A stretch of DNA of 64,000 bases. Origin: Hymenobacter nitidus (GTDB taxonomy: Bacteria; Bacteroidota; Bacteroidia; Cytophagales; Hymenobacteraceae). The first letter of the stretch is position 1. Every line of letters starts with the position of its first letter. This document shows positions 49,557 to 58,880 of this stretch, one piece after another. The notes under the pieces were generated by a model, which saw nothing but the letters and a program-made list of their open reading frames with translations, was not told where the DNA came from and made no database searches. A program made the translations under genes and the position numbers. The stretch covers positions 434,001 through 498,000 of the forward strand of contig NZ_JAJADQ010000003.1 in the NCBI RefSeq assembly GCF_020447315.1. The letters are read 5' to 3'.

Positions 49557-50903
49557 ATGAAGACCCTCCGCTTTCCCCACCCGCTCGTGCTTTTGGTCGG
49601 GTTTATTTTGCTGGCTATGCTGCTCAGCTACGTGCTGCCCGCCGGCGAGTTTGCCCGCCACGCCGACGCCGCCACCGGCCGCGACGTGGTGGTAGCCGGC
49701 TCCTACCACCGCGTGCCGGCCACGCCCGTGTCGGTGGCCCAAGCTATGGTAGCCATTCCCAAAGGCATGGCCGATGCGGCCTCCGTTATCTTTTTCGTGT
49801 TTCTGGCCGGCGGCACCTTTACCGTCATCGACCAGACCGGGGCCTTGCACCGCGGCGTCGACTGGCTGCTGGGCAAGCTGCGCGGGCACCAGCTGCTGGT
49901 GATTCCGATTATTTCCCTGCTGTTTGCCACCATGGGCGCCCTGGAGAACATGCAGGAGGAAATTATTCCCCTGATTCCGGTGCTGCTGGTGCTGATGCGC
50001 CGCCTGGGCTACCCCGTGCTGACGGCGGCGGCTGTGAGCATCGGGGCGGCGGCCGTGGGCGCGGCATTCAGCCCCCTGAACCCGTTTCAGGTGGGCATTG
50101 CCCAGAAGCTGGCCCAACTGCCGCTGCTCTCGGGGGCGGGCTTCCGGCTGGTATTTCTGGCCCTGGCCCTGGTTATCTGGATTGGGGGCACCATGCGCTA
50201 CGCGGCCAAAAATCGGGTGGAGCCCGAGCTGACCACCGACGCCGAAGCTGCTACCAGCGGGGCCGGCCGCCACGGCATCGTGCTGCTGCTGTTGCTGCTC
50301 ACCTTCGCGGCCTTCACCTACGGCGTGCTCAACCTGGGCTGGGAGTTTGAACAGATGGGCGCGCTGTTTTTCGTGCTGGGCGTGCTGGCCGGCCTTATCG
50401 GCGGGCTGGGCCTGAACGGTACTGCTGACGCCTTCATCACCGGCTTCCGCGACCTAGCGTTTTCTGCGTTGCTCATCGGCTTTGCCCGCGCCATTTTCGT
50501 GGTGCTGGAGCAGGGTCACATCGTCGATACCATTGTGAACGGCATGTCGGCGCCGCTAGCCCAGCTGCCCGTCACGCTCTCGGCCCTGAGCATGATTGGC
50601 GTACATACGGCCCTGCACCTGCCCGTGCCCAGCGTGAGCGGCCAGGCCGTGCTGACCATGCCCATCCTCACCCCGCTCTCCGATTTGCTGGGGCTGCCGC
50701 GCCAGGTCACGGTGCTGGCCTACCAGTACGGGGCGGGCCTGTGCGAAATCATTACGCCCACCAACGGCGCCCTGGTAGCCATCGTGGCCGCCTGCGGAGC
50801 CCGTTTCGACCAGTGGTGGAAATTCGTGCTGCCGCTCTATCTGGGTCTGCTGTCATTGGCTGCCCTAGCCGTTATTATTGGGGTGGCTATTGGATTGAGC
50901 TAA
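49557..50903 (+). CDS. YfcC/DcuC-type membrane transporter
   Basis: The 448-residue inner-membrane carrier has about 11-12 membrane segments of the C4-dicarboxylate anaerobic carrier-like (PF03606-type) family. Motifs include AMLLSYVLPAGEFAR, LFATMGALENMQEEIIPLIPV, AAAVGAAFSPLNPFQVGIAQ and HLPVPSVSGQAVLTMPILTPL. YfcC-like proteins may move amino acids or dicarboxylates; the substrate is not shown. A TATTTTTC -7-like box lies about 40 bp upstream. The start is ATG 49557, one codon after an in-frame TTG. Confidence 0.88.
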   Translation: MKTLRFPHPLVLLVGFILLAMLLSYVLPAGEFARHADAATGRDVVVAGSYHRVPATPVSVAQAMVAIPKGMADAASVIFFVFLAGGTFTVIDQTGALHRGVDWLLGKLRGHQLLVIPIISLLFATMGALENMQEEIIPLIPVLLVLMRRLGYPVLTAAAVSIGAAAVGAAFSPLNPFQVGIAQKLAQLPLLSGAGFRLVFLALALVIWIGGTMRYAAKNRVEPELTTDAEAATSGAGRHGIVLLLLLLTFAAFTYGVLNLGWEFEQMGALFFVLGVLAGLIGGLGLNGTADAFITGFRDLAFSALLIGFARAIFVVLEQGHIVDTIVNGMSAPLAQLPVTLSALSMIGVHTALHLPVPSVSGQAVLTMPILTPLSDLLGLPRQVTVLAYQYGAGLCEIITPTNGALVAIVAACGARFDQWWKFVLPLYLGLLSLAALAVIIGVAIGLS

Positions 50904-51175
50904 TGATTAATATGCTAATGCTCCTCGTATCATGGTGAGGAAGAATGACATTCCGCGCATCCAGCGGCGCCCATCCGTCCACTGAAATGTAGAAAGCCAC
51001 TTTCACTGAAAAGCCCTTTCCCACGCAAGTAGGAAGGGGCTTTTCAGTGAAAGTGCAGGTCGTGCTACACAACGGACGGAGTAGCTGCGCTGTCCTGCGG
51101 GTGTCACGGCTACGCCTCGGCATGACACGAGGAGCCTTAGCACGTTACCCACAGTCGCACATCAGCACACTAATC
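50904..51175. repeat. Composite nested palindrome, copy D
   Basis: This fills the gap between convergent genes. The central hairpin 50999-51054 is the most extended (ACTTTCACTGAAAAGCCCTT ... AAGGGGCTTTTCAGTGAAAGT). The inner left arm CATCCGTCCACTG (about 50971-50983) mirrors ACGGACGGAG (about 51072). Outer words ATATGCTAATG on the left mirror TTAGCACGTTACCCACA and CACATCAGCACACTAAT on the right. The left arm lacks the usual GTCATTGCGAG. Confidence 0.85.
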
Positions 51176-51577
51176 CTAGCTCAGCCGCAGTTCTTCGGCT
51201 TCGAAGACGCGCTTCACTTTGCGCTTTTTCTCGACCAGCTGAAACCGGGCCCGGTGCTGGGCTTCGTCCCAGTACACATCGGAAATCAGGCCGCGGTGGG
51301 CCGGGCGGCCGGGCTCGGGGCTGGTTTCCTCCACCAGGTCGCCGAAGCTGAACGGGGGCTTGTCGTGCAGCTCGGTGAACAGCTCGCCACTGACTTTGAA
51401 CTGCTGCTCGTCGTAGCGCAGCAGAATCCAGTCCTCGGTTTCATCGATTTTCTCGAAGAGCTTGCCCATGGGCTCCAGCCACTCGAAGGTGCGGCGGTTG
51501 GCGGGGTGAATGTAGCGGAAGCCGTAATCGGGCGTCCAGGAATAAAGACCGTAGGTGACTGGTTTGGGACGAGCCAT
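51176..51577 (-). CDS. Conserved small soluble protein
   Basis: The 133-residue cytoplasmic protein has a distinctive start MARPKPVTYGLYSWTPDYGFRYIHPANRRTFEWLEP, then a run of strands (WILLRYDEQQFKVSGELF, FSFGDLVEE) and a basic tail (KKRKVKRVFEAEEL). I believe similar proteins are frequent in Hymenobacter, but I cannot name the family. TATCTTTC at about 51631-51638 on the minus strand resembles a -7 box. Confidence 0.65.
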   Translation of the reverse strand: MARPKPVTYGLYSWTPDYGFRYIHPANRRTFEWLEPMGKLFEKIDETEDWILLRYDEQQFKVSGELFTELHDKPPFSFGDLVEETSPEPGRPAHRGLISDVYWDEAQHRARFQLVEKKRKVKRVFEAEELRLS

Positions 51578-51715
51578 GTAAGCGGAATAAAGGCCAAAAA
51601 CAGAGGTTTGCCGGGCCCGGCACCCGAAAGATAGGCCGGCGTGGGGCAGCTCTTCACAACAACAAAACTCCGCTATTTATTCCCGGCAATCAATTATTGT
51701 GGCCCTAAAAACCGA

Positions 51716-52423
51716 CTATTCTGGCTGCTGACCCGCTTTTTCGGCGCCGGCTGCCCCCGCGCCGCGCCCCCGGAAATACGCCACCAGCCGGTCGCGGTGC
51801 CGGGGGCCGTCGTGCAGATGAGCAAAGGAAATCTGCTGCCGGGTGCCATCCACGCGGTGCACAATCACATCGGCAGGCCCGGCCGCTTCCAGGGCTGCTA
51901 CCTCGGCCCACCGGTAGTGAAAGGGCTGACTAAAAATTCCCAACCGCCCACTAAATCCCGCGGCATGCAGGTGCAGGTGGCGCCGCTGCTGAATGCGGCT
52001 CAAGTTGAAGGCCAGCCCCATAAACAGGGCGGCCAGCAGAAAATACAGGTAGGGCAGCACGTGAAAGGAGTGCGTGCCGCGGGCCAGGTCGGCCGCGTGG
52101 TGGCGGTGCAGAATGTGGTAGCCTTCCAGGCCCAGAATGCCGGCAGCGGCCAGCTCCAGCCACGCAATTGGTTCCTGATGATGCGCGTGTTTCTTCAGCA
52201 GCCATAGTTCGCGCCCCAGCAGAAGCAGATAGGCGGCGCCCACGGCAAACTCCAGCATGGTAAGGGTGGTCAGCGGCTCCTGGCCGGCCATGGCCGCCGT
52301 GGCGGTAGTGAGCAGCACCAGGGCCGGCACAATGTGCGACAGGGCTTTGCCGCGCTGGCGTCGGGTGTGGCGCCGGTCAAAGAGGGTAATCCGTTCGGAA
52401 GCAGCGGCATCGGCAGTATTCAT
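51716..52423 (-). CDS. Polytopic membrane protein, unknown
   Basis: The 235-residue protein has four hydrophobic segments (about 27-47, 56-76, 88-105, 119-140), two of them separated by histidine-rich loops (KKHAHHQE, HILHRHHAADLARGTHSFHV). The C-terminal 95 residues are soluble with strand-rich sequence (DVIVHRVDGTRQQISFAHLHDG), ending in a Gly/Ala-rich tail. The histidine clusters suggest metal binding, which is only a guess. ATG 52423 fits best. Confidence 0.65.
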   Translation of the reverse strand: MNTADAAASERITLFDRRHTRRQRGKALSHIVPALVLLTTATAAMAGQEPLTTLTMLEFAVGAAYLLLLGRELWLLKKHAHHQEPIAWLELAAAGILGLEGYHILHRHHAADLARGTHSFHVLPYLYFLLAALFMGLAFNLSRIQQRRHLHLHAAGFSGRLGIFSQPFHYRWAEVAALEAAGPADVIVHRVDGTRQQISFAHLHDGPRHRDRLVAYFRGRGAGAAGAEKAGQQPE

Positions 52424-52597
52424 AGGCCCCAAGCACGGTATTTTTTGCTGCCCCCGCAACGGCTGGGTGCCGGTGCGGGCGGAGTTTTCCCGTTCAGATT
52501 CAGTGGGTTCACCAGCCGGCTACAACCTCGACACTACTTATTGAGTTAGAAGTCCGTAGCGGCCCGTTTGCTCGGTTGCGTTATCCTACTGCTTCTA

Positions 52598-54412
52598 ATG
52601 CCCAACACTGTACTATCCCCCGCCCCCACGCTGCAAGCCGGCATGGGCGCCCTGCCACACCCGGCCGGCACCACTTTCCGGGTGTGGGCTCCCAATGCCG
52701 ACGCGGTTTCCGTCGTGGGCCCGTTCAACGACTGGGACCCTACTGCCCACCCGCTTGCCCACGAAGCCGACGGCTACTGGGCCGCCGATATTGCCGACCT
52801 CAAGCCCGGCACCGAGTATAAATTCTGGCTGCGCAACGGTAAGCAGGAGCTGACCCGCCACGACCCCTACGCCCGTGAAGTCACGCACTCGGCCGGCAAC
52901 TCGGTGGTGCCTACGCACGATTTTGACTGGGCCGACGACCAGTTTCAGATGCCGGCCTGGAACGAGTTGGTTATCTACGAGCTGCACGTGGGCACCTTCC
53001 ATGCCCCCGACCCGGCGCGACCCGGTACTTTTTTGGACGTGGTGGAAAAGCTCGACTACCTGCGCGAGCTGGGCATCAACGCCATTGAAATCATGCCGCC
53101 CACCGAGTTTCCCGGCGGCCGCAGCTGGGGCTACAACCCCGCCCACCCCTTCGCTCTAGAAACCGACTACGGCGGCCCCCAGGCCTTCAAGGAGCTGGTA
53201 AAGCAGGCCCACCGCCACGGCATTGCCGTGATTCTGGACGTGGTCTACAACCATTTCGGGCCCGGCGACCTGGACCTCTGGCAGTTTGACGGCTGGAGCG
53301 AAAACGACGGCGGCGGCATCTACTTCTACAACGACTGGCGCGCCGAAACGCCCTGGGGCCACAACCGCCCCGATTACGGCCGCCCGGAAGTGCGCCGCTA
53401 CATTCGCGACAATGCCCTGATGTGGCTGGAAGACTACCGCGTGGACGGGCTGCGCTGCGACTCCATTTCGCACATTCGCAACGTGGACGGCTCCAGTGAC
53501 CCCTCGCGCGACCTGCCCGAGGGCTGGAGCCTGATGAAGTGGATCAATGAGGAAATTCAGGAAAAGATGCCCTGGAAAATCACCATTGCGGAGGATTTGC
53601 AGGGCAACCCCTACATCACCCGCGCTGCTGAGCACGACGGACAGGGCTTTGCCGCGCAGTGGGACGCGGCTTTCGTGAACATCATCCGCGACGCACTGAC
53701 CGCACCCCACGACGCCGACCGCCACCTGCCGGCCGTAGCCGAAATCGTGGGCCAGACCTACAACGGCAACGCCTTTGAGCGCATTATCTACACCGAGTCG
53801 CACGATGAGGTGGCCAATGGCAAGTCGCGGGTAACGGAGGAAATCATGCCCGGCGATGCGCACAGCTGGTTTCCGAAGAAGCGCGCTACGCTGGGTGCCG
53901 CTCTGGTGTTCACGGCGCCCGGCATTCCGATGATGTTTCAGGGCCAGGAAATGCTGGCCGATGGCTACTTTTCCGACGACCAGCCCCTGGAGTGGCAGCA
54001 CGCCGAGCAGCACGCGGGCCTGGTGCACCTCTACCGCGACCTGATTGCCCTGCGCCGCAATCTGAATGGTCACACCCGCGGCCTGCTGGGCCAGCACACG
54101 CAGGTGTTCCACGTCAACGATACCGACAAAATCGTGGCTTTCCGGCGCTGGGACCAGGGCGGAGCCGGGGACGAAACCATCATCCTGGCCAACTTTGCTG
54201 ACCAGACCCATCCGGCTTACACCATCGGGCTGCCAGCCGGGGGTCACTGGCGGGTGCGCTTCAACAGCGACTGGGCCGGCTACGATGAGGAGTTCGGCAA
54301 TTTCGAAAGCGTCGACACGCAGTCCGACGAGGGCGAGTACGACGGCCTGCCCTTCCATGCTTCCTTCGGCCTGGCACCCTATTCCGTGCTGATTATCTCC
54401 CAGGAAGCCTAG
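52598..54412 (+). CDS. GH13 alpha-glucan branching-enzyme-like protein
   Basis: The 604-residue protein of the alpha-amylase superfamily has an N-terminal CBM48-like domain (about 10-95, FRVWAPNADAVSVVGPFNDW). The catalytic barrel has the four conserved regions: DVVYNHFGP, VDGLRCDS (nucleophile Asp), AEDLQG (acid Glu) and ESHDE (third acid). The C-terminal beta domain closes it. It is most likely a glycogen branching enzyme, because the GT3 glycogen synthase follows, but a trehalohydrolase or amylase cannot be excluded from motifs alone. A palindromic repeat lies between the two genes. Confidence 0.85.
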   Translation: MPNTVLSPAPTLQAGMGALPHPAGTTFRVWAPNADAVSVVGPFNDWDPTAHPLAHEADGYWAADIADLKPGTEYKFWLRNGKQELTRHDPYAREVTHSAGNSVVPTHDFDWADDQFQMPAWNELVIYELHVGTFHAPDPARPGTFLDVVEKLDYLRELGINAIEIMPPTEFPGGRSWGYNPAHPFALETDYGGPQAFKELVKQAHRHGIAVILDVVYNHFGPGDLDLWQFDGWSENDGGGIYFYNDWRAETPWGHNRPDYGRPEVRRYIRDNALMWLEDYRVDGLRCDSISHIRNVDGSSDPSRDLPEGWSLMKWINEEIQEKMPWKITIAEDLQGNPYITRAAEHDGQGFAAQWDAAFVNIIRDALTAPHDADRHLPAVAEIVGQTYNGNAFERIIYTESHDEVANGKSRVTEEIMPGDAHSWFPKKRATLGAALVFTAPGIPMMFQGQEMLADGYFSDDQPLEWQHAEQHAGLVHLYRDLIALRRNLNGHTRGLLGQHTQVFHVNDTDKIVAFRRWDQGGAGDETIILANFADQTHPAYTIGLPAGGHWRVRFNSDWAGYDEEFGNFESVDTQSDEGEYDGLPFHASFGLAPYSVLIISQEA

Positions 54413-54603
54413 CTAACTGCTAGTTGCTGAACTGCATGTAGCGCGAACTTTATAGGGCGCGTACCAGAACGATGCAGCCCGTGCGGGAGTCGTTGGGGTA
54501 CGCGAACTACAAAGTTCGCGCTACGGCGTTGGAAACCTCCGAAAAGACAGTTAGAAATGTGCTGAAGGCGTATATCTTGCCAATCCACGCCAAAACCCAC
54601 CGC
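54413..54603 (+). repeat. Palindrome with TAGCGCGAACTT arms
   Basis: Arms 54439-54465 and 54497-54523 are inverted copies (24 of 27 matching), with a smaller AACGA/TCGTT stem in the loop. It sits in the leader of the glycogen synthase gene, 80 bp before its ATG. It may be a distinct repeat family. Confidence 0.65.
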
Positions 54604-56448
54604 ATGCAAGTTCCGCTCCCCGTTCCCGAAGCTATTTCCCCCGATGCGCTGCTCGTTGAGGTTGCCTGGGAAGTATGTAATCAGGTTGGCGGCATCTACA
54701 CCGTAATTCGCTCCAAAGTGCCGGCCACCGTGCTGGGCTGGGACGACCGGTACTGTCTGCTCGGCCCCTACTTTGCCCAGCAGGCCCAGAGCGAGTTTGA
54801 GCCCCTGGAAGACTACGCCTTCGAGCAGTTGCCCGCCGACGACCCGTTTGCCAGCGCCGTGCGCCAGATGCGCGCCCAGGGCTACGAGGTGCACTACGGC
54901 CACTGGCTCGTGACGGGCAAGCCCCGCGTGGTGCTCATCAACCCCTACCAAGTCTACGACCGGCTGGGCCAGATCAAGGCGGACCTGTGGCACCACCACG
55001 GCATTCCGACGCCCGACAACGACGATTTGCTGCACCAGGTGGAGGCTTTTGGGCACCAGGCCAAGCACTTTCTGCAGCTGCTGGCCGGCTCCGTGGTGCC
55101 GCCGTTCCGCGTTATTGCCCACTTCCACGAGTGGATGACCGGCGTGGCCATTCCCGACCTACGCCGTGACCAGGTGCCGGTGCACATCGTGTTTACCACG
55201 CACGCCACACTGCTGGGCCGCTACCTGGCCATGAACGACCCCAACTTCTACGACCACCTGATGCAGGTGAACTGGGCGGCCGAGGCAGTGCATTTCAACA
55301 TCGAAACGGCCGTGCGCATCGAGCGGGCGGCGGCGCACGGCTCCCACGTATTTACCACCGTGAGCGAGCTGACCGTGCGCGAGTGCATCTACTTGCTCGA
55401 CCGGATTCCGGACGCGGTGCTGCCCAACGGCCTGAACATCGAGCGGTTTGTGGCCCTGCACGAGTTTCAGAACCTGCACCAGCTTTACAAGTCCAAGATT
55501 CACGAGTTCGTGATGGCGCACTTCTTCCAGAGCTACTCGTTTGATCTGGATAACACGCTGTACCTGTTCACTTCGGGCCGCTACGAGTACCACAACAAGG
55601 GCTTCGACCTGACCCTGGAAGCTCTGGCCCGCCTCAACTACCGCCTGCAGCAAAGCGGACTGGAAGGCCAGGTGGTTATGTTTTTTATCACCAAGCGGCC
55701 TTTCCACAGCATCAATCCGCAGGTGCTGCAGAACCGGGCCATTCTGGAGGAGGTGCATGAAACCTGCGAGGCCATTGAGCGGCAGGTGGGCGAGCGGCTG
55801 TTCTACGCCGCCGCCGCCAGCACCGACCACCGCCTGCCCGACTTGGGCAGCATGGTGGACGACTACTGGAAGCTGCGCTACCGCCGCACGCTGCAAAGCT
55901 GGAAAACCACCAACCTGCCCCCCGTCATCACCCACAACCTGGTGGACGATGCTAACGACGACATCCTGAACTTTTTGCGCCGCGCCAATCTGGTGAACAA
56001 CCAGCACGACCGGGTCAAAATCGTGTACCACCCCGATTTCGTGTCGCCCACCTCGCCCCTGTTCGGCATGGAGTACGGGCAGTTTGTGCGCGGCTGCCAC
56101 CTGGGCATCTTCCCCAGCTACTACGAGCCCTGGGGCTACACGCCGCTCGAGTGCGTGGCCCGCGGCGTACCGGCCATTACCTCCGACTTGTCGGGCTTCG
56201 GCGACTACGTGATGGAAACCGTGCCCGACCACGAAGCCAAAGGCATTTACGTGGTGAAGCGCCAGGAAAAGAGCTTCGAGGAATCGGCGGCGGAGCTGAC
56301 TGAAATGCTCTGGAACTTCGTGCAGCTCAACCGCCGGGAACGAATCATGCAGCGCAACAACGTGGAAAGCTCGGCCGAGCTCTACGACTGGAAAAACCTG
56401 CGCGTGCACTACGACCGGGCCTATACCCTGGCCCTGGAACGGCAATAA
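54604..56448 (+). CDS. GT3-type glycogen synthase
   Basis: The 614-residue glycosyltransferase of family GT3 (the eukaryotic-type Gsy fold) extends alpha-1,4-glucan chains from a nucleotide-glucose donor. It begins LLVEVAWEVCNQVGGIYTVIRSKVP, has HFHEWMTGVAIP, TTHATLLGRYLA, FTSGRYEYHNKGFDLTLEAL, and near the end GIFPSYYEPWGYTPLECVARGVPAITSDLSGFG with the EX7E-type catalytic glutamate. ATG 54604 lies after an in-frame open stretch of repeat-derived sequence. It forms a glycogen synthesis pair with the GH13 gene. Confidence 0.95.
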   Translation: MQVPLPVPEAISPDALLVEVAWEVCNQVGGIYTVIRSKVPATVLGWDDRYCLLGPYFAQQAQSEFEPLEDYAFEQLPADDPFASAVRQMRAQGYEVHYGHWLVTGKPRVVLINPYQVYDRLGQIKADLWHHHGIPTPDNDDLLHQVEAFGHQAKHFLQLLAGSVVPPFRVIAHFHEWMTGVAIPDLRRDQVPVHIVFTTHATLLGRYLAMNDPNFYDHLMQVNWAAEAVHFNIETAVRIERAAAHGSHVFTTVSELTVRECIYLLDRIPDAVLPNGLNIERFVALHEFQNLHQLYKSKIHEFVMAHFFQSYSFDLDNTLYLFTSGRYEYHNKGFDLTLEALARLNYRLQQSGLEGQVVMFFITKRPFHSINPQVLQNRAILEEVHETCEAIERQVGERLFYAAAASTDHRLPDLGSMVDDYWKLRYRRTLQSWKTTNLPPVITHNLVDDANDDILNFLRRANLVNNQHDRVKIVYHPDFVSPTSPLFGMEYGQFVRGCHLGIFPSYYEPWGYTPLECVARGVPAITSDLSGFGDYVMETVPDHEAKGIYVVKRQEKSFEESAAELTEMLWNFVQLNRRERIMQRNNVESSAELYDWKNLRVHYDRAYTLALERQ

Positions 56449-56483
56449 CAACCCGCTTTCCGGCGGCTCCCGACATCTCACGA

Positions 56484-56516
56484 AAAAGCCTGGCCCCCAC
56501 AAAGGGCCAGGCTTTT
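56484..56516. terminator. Bidirectional terminator
   Basis: AAAAGCCTGGCCC pairs with GGGCCAGGCTTTT around a short loop between convergent genes; A- and T-runs serve both strands. Confidence 0.85.
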
Positions 56517-56550
56517 CACTTACAATCGGCAATACGATTACCGGGGCCTG

Positions 56551-57585
56551 CTAGGGCTGCAGCACCTGGTCGATGACGTGTACCACGCCGTTGGTGGCCA
56601 GAATATTAGCCGCGCTGATATTGGCTGCCGTGCCGGTGCCGCCCCGTACCGTGAAGCCGGTGCCGGCGGCCGCTACCGTCACGTTGCCACCCAGGGTAGC
56701 CACGTTGCCAGGCGCCAGATCCGATGAAAATACCCGGCCCGTGCCAATGACGTGGCGGGAGAGAATAGCCGTCAAATTAGCGTCGGACACGGAGCTGAGC
56801 GGGGCGCCGTTCAGCAGCGTCCGGAAGGCCGCATCGGTGGGCGCAAACACGGTAACGTTAGCGCCTTGGTTGCCGGCGGCCGTCAGGATAGCGGCGGCGG
56901 CTGGGCGCTGCAGGGCTTGCAGCAGCAGCGTAAATTCGGGGGCCGTAGCGCGGGTGGCGCTGGCAGCTACTATTTCCGCAATGGTCTGGCTGGGCGGCAT
57001 CAACACGTTGTCGATGGCGTGGATGGTGCCGTTGCTGGCTGCCACATCGGGCGTCACCACCCGGGTGCTGCCGTTAATAAATACACCCGTGCCGTTTTTG
57101 GTCAGGTACACGCGGTTGTCGTTGATAGCCGTGCCCCCAACCGTGGTAGCGGGCCGGGCCGTGGTGGCGCTGCTGGCTCCGGTGGCAATATCAGCCGCCT
57201 TCACGTTGGCGCCCAGTACGTGATAGAGCAGAATACCGCGCAGCTGGCTGATCTGGGCCGCGTCGGTAATGGCCGTAATGTTGGCGGCGGTGTTGAAGGG
57301 CGGAGCCAGCTTGGCAAAGGCATCGTTGGTGGGCGCAAACACGGTGAACGGCCCGGCTCCGCTCAGCGTGGCCGCCAGATCAGCCTTGGTAACGGCAGCT
57401 ACCAGCGCACTGAAGGCCGCATTGCCCTGGGCTACCTGCACGATGTTCTGCGCCGGAGGCGTCACCATAGCATCCTCGTTGTCATCGTCGCTGCAGGAAG
57501 CTAGGCTTAGACTCAGGGCGCTGCAGAGCACCAGCAGCAGAGGCCGGAACCAGTTTTTGGCCAAAAAGAAAGGGGCTGTTTTCAT
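56551..57585 (-). CDS. Fasciclin (FAS1) lipoprotein
   Basis: The 344-residue lipoprotein has lipobox LASC and two FAS1 domains (about 48-190 and 197-344). The conserved motifs are FTVFAPTNDAFAKL and TVFAPTDAAFRTLL (H1-like) and IHAIDNVLMPP / VHVIDQVLQP at the domain ends. FAS1 domains mediate cell-surface adhesion. A clear promoter precedes it. Confidence 0.93.
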   Translation of the reverse strand: MKTAPFFLAKNWFRPLLLVLCSALSLSLASCSDDDNEDAMVTPPAQNIVQVAQGNAAFSALVAAVTKADLAATLSGAGPFTVFAPTNDAFAKLAPPFNTAANITAITDAAQISQLRGILLYHVLGANVKAADIATGASSATTARPATTVGGTAINDNRVYLTKNGTGVFINGSTRVVTPDVAASNGTIHAIDNVLMPPSQTIAEIVAASATRATAPEFTLLLQALQRPAAAAILTAAGNQGANVTVFAPTDAAFRTLLNGAPLSSVSDANLTAILSRHVIGTGRVFSSDLAPGNVATLGGNVTVAAAGTGFTVRGGTGTAANISAANILATNGVVHVIDQVLQP

Positions 57586-57944
57586 TTTGTTGAACTTTTT
57601 AGGGTTAAACGTTAAACAAACATACCTCTAACACCAGTATCCCACCCAAATTGTTCTGGATATTGATACTTTTCTGCCGGTACAGCCCCCAGAAAATTTC
57701 TCCGGCCGTCTGCCTCTTACCAGGCGGCTGCCTGCTCTGCCGTCTACCGCTACCGTAGCCCGGTTGCAATTCTGACACACCAATCTTTTGCCCGAAAAGC
57801 GGCGACGGAGGCCTACCTTTAAACTCGAATTAATACTTATTTACTCATCCGTATTAACTCCCTAAAGGTCCCGTGTTTAAATTAAAAAATGTCGCTTCGG
57901 AGCACGTCCTAGCGTCACTATTTTTAATCATTATCTAATTATTT
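57586..57944. other. 359-bp AT-rich divergent gap
   Basis: The left part holds the fasciclin promoter (57617-57649). The right part is unusually AT-rich (57820-57944) and includes TATTTTTA at 57919-57926, one mismatch from TAnnTTTG, 19 bp before the DUF4198 ATG. No hairpin or short gene is convincing. Confidence 0.45.
57617..57649 (-). promoter_or_regulatory. Promoter of the fasciclin gene
   Basis: On the minus strand, TTG (57647-57649) is 22 bp from TATGTTTG (57617-57624), a perfect TAnnTTTG, 31 bp before the ATG. The spacing is one to three bases longer than usual. Confidence 0.6.
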
Positions 57945-58781
57945 ATGCCCGTGTTTCGCCTCCCACAATTACTGATTTTAGCGCTCCTATTCGTTGCCGG
58001 AACCGCCGTAGCCCACGAATTCTGGCTGTTGCCGCCCCGTTTTTTTGTCATGCCGGGCGAAAAAATCAACCTGCATGTTTTCGTGGGCGAAAATTTCACT
58101 GGCGCCCGTTGGCGGGGCCAGTCCGGCCGGCTCGCCAGCCTGGTGCACTACGCCCCGAATGACACCGTAGACCTTACCCAAACGGCCACCCAGACCGATA
58201 CGCTGGCCACCAGCGTCGCCCTGATTCAGCCCGGCGTGCACCTACTCAGCTTCAGTACCACGAATTCTTTCGTTGAGTTGGACGCCGCGAAGTTCGATAT
58301 CTACTTGAAACAAAGCGGGCTGGAGCGCATTTCGGCCCTGCGCCAGCAGCGGGGTGAGGACGGCCAGTCGGCCCGGGAGCTGTATCGGCGCTGCGCCAAA
58401 ACCCTGATTCAGGTGGGCTCCAGCCGCCTCGACACGGTCGGAACCCACGCCCGGAGCACGGGCCAGCCCCTGGAAATTATTCCCGAGCAGAACCCGTACC
58501 AGCTCAAAGCCGGAGCTTCCCTCACCTGCCTGATTTTGTACAAAGGCCAGCCCCTGCCCGCCGCGCTGGTGCAGGTCTGGCAGGGCAGCGCCGGCCAAAC
58601 TACGCGCATAAGTCAGTTGCACACCAACAAAAACGGCCGCGTGCTGTTTCGCCTTAACAGCCCGGGCAACTACTTGGTAAGTTCGGTGTATATGGAGCCA
58701 GCCCCCGACCGTAAAGTGGCCGATTGGCAAAGTACCTGGGCGACGCTGACCTTCGGAATAGCTGGACGAAGCGTGCAATAA
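57945..58781 (+). CDS. DUF4198 domain protein
   Basis: The 278-residue exported protein has a signal peptide (1-22, TAVAHEF). The mature chain begins with AHEFWLLPPRFFVMPGEKINLHVFVGENF, the hallmark of DUF4198 (NikM/CbiK-like periplasmic) proteins. A second strand-rich part has LTCLILYKGQPLPAALVQVW and LFRLNSPGNYLVSSVYMEP. DUF4198 proteins are often linked to metal uptake; no metal transporter is adjacent. Confidence 0.85.
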   Translation: MPVFRLPQLLILALLFVAGTAVAHEFWLLPPRFFVMPGEKINLHVFVGENFTGARWRGQSGRLASLVHYAPNDTVDLTQTATQTDTLATSVALIQPGVHLLSFSTTNSFVELDAAKFDIYLKQSGLERISALRQQRGEDGQSARELYRRCAKTLIQVGSSRLDTVGTHARSTGQPLEIIPEQNPYQLKAGASLTCLILYKGQPLPAALVQVWQGSAGQTTRISQLHTNKNGRVLFRLNSPGNYLVSSVYMEPAPDRKVADWQSTWATLTFGIAGRSVQ

Positions 58782-58880
58782 TTTCTATATTTTCCCTACC
58801 TTGAGTGTCTTGCGGAAGCTCTGCACTGGAACATTTTTTTCTTACCTTCGCAACTCTATTAAACTCGAACCACCGACGGC

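Noticed and set aside
53156..54358. 400-codon minus-strand open frame over the GH13 gene
   Set aside because: It is antisense to all four GH13 catalytic regions and has a shadow-type composition.
55159..56532. 457-codon minus-strand open frame over the glycogen synthase gene
   Set aside because: It is antisense to conserved GT3 motifs and has no domain of its own.
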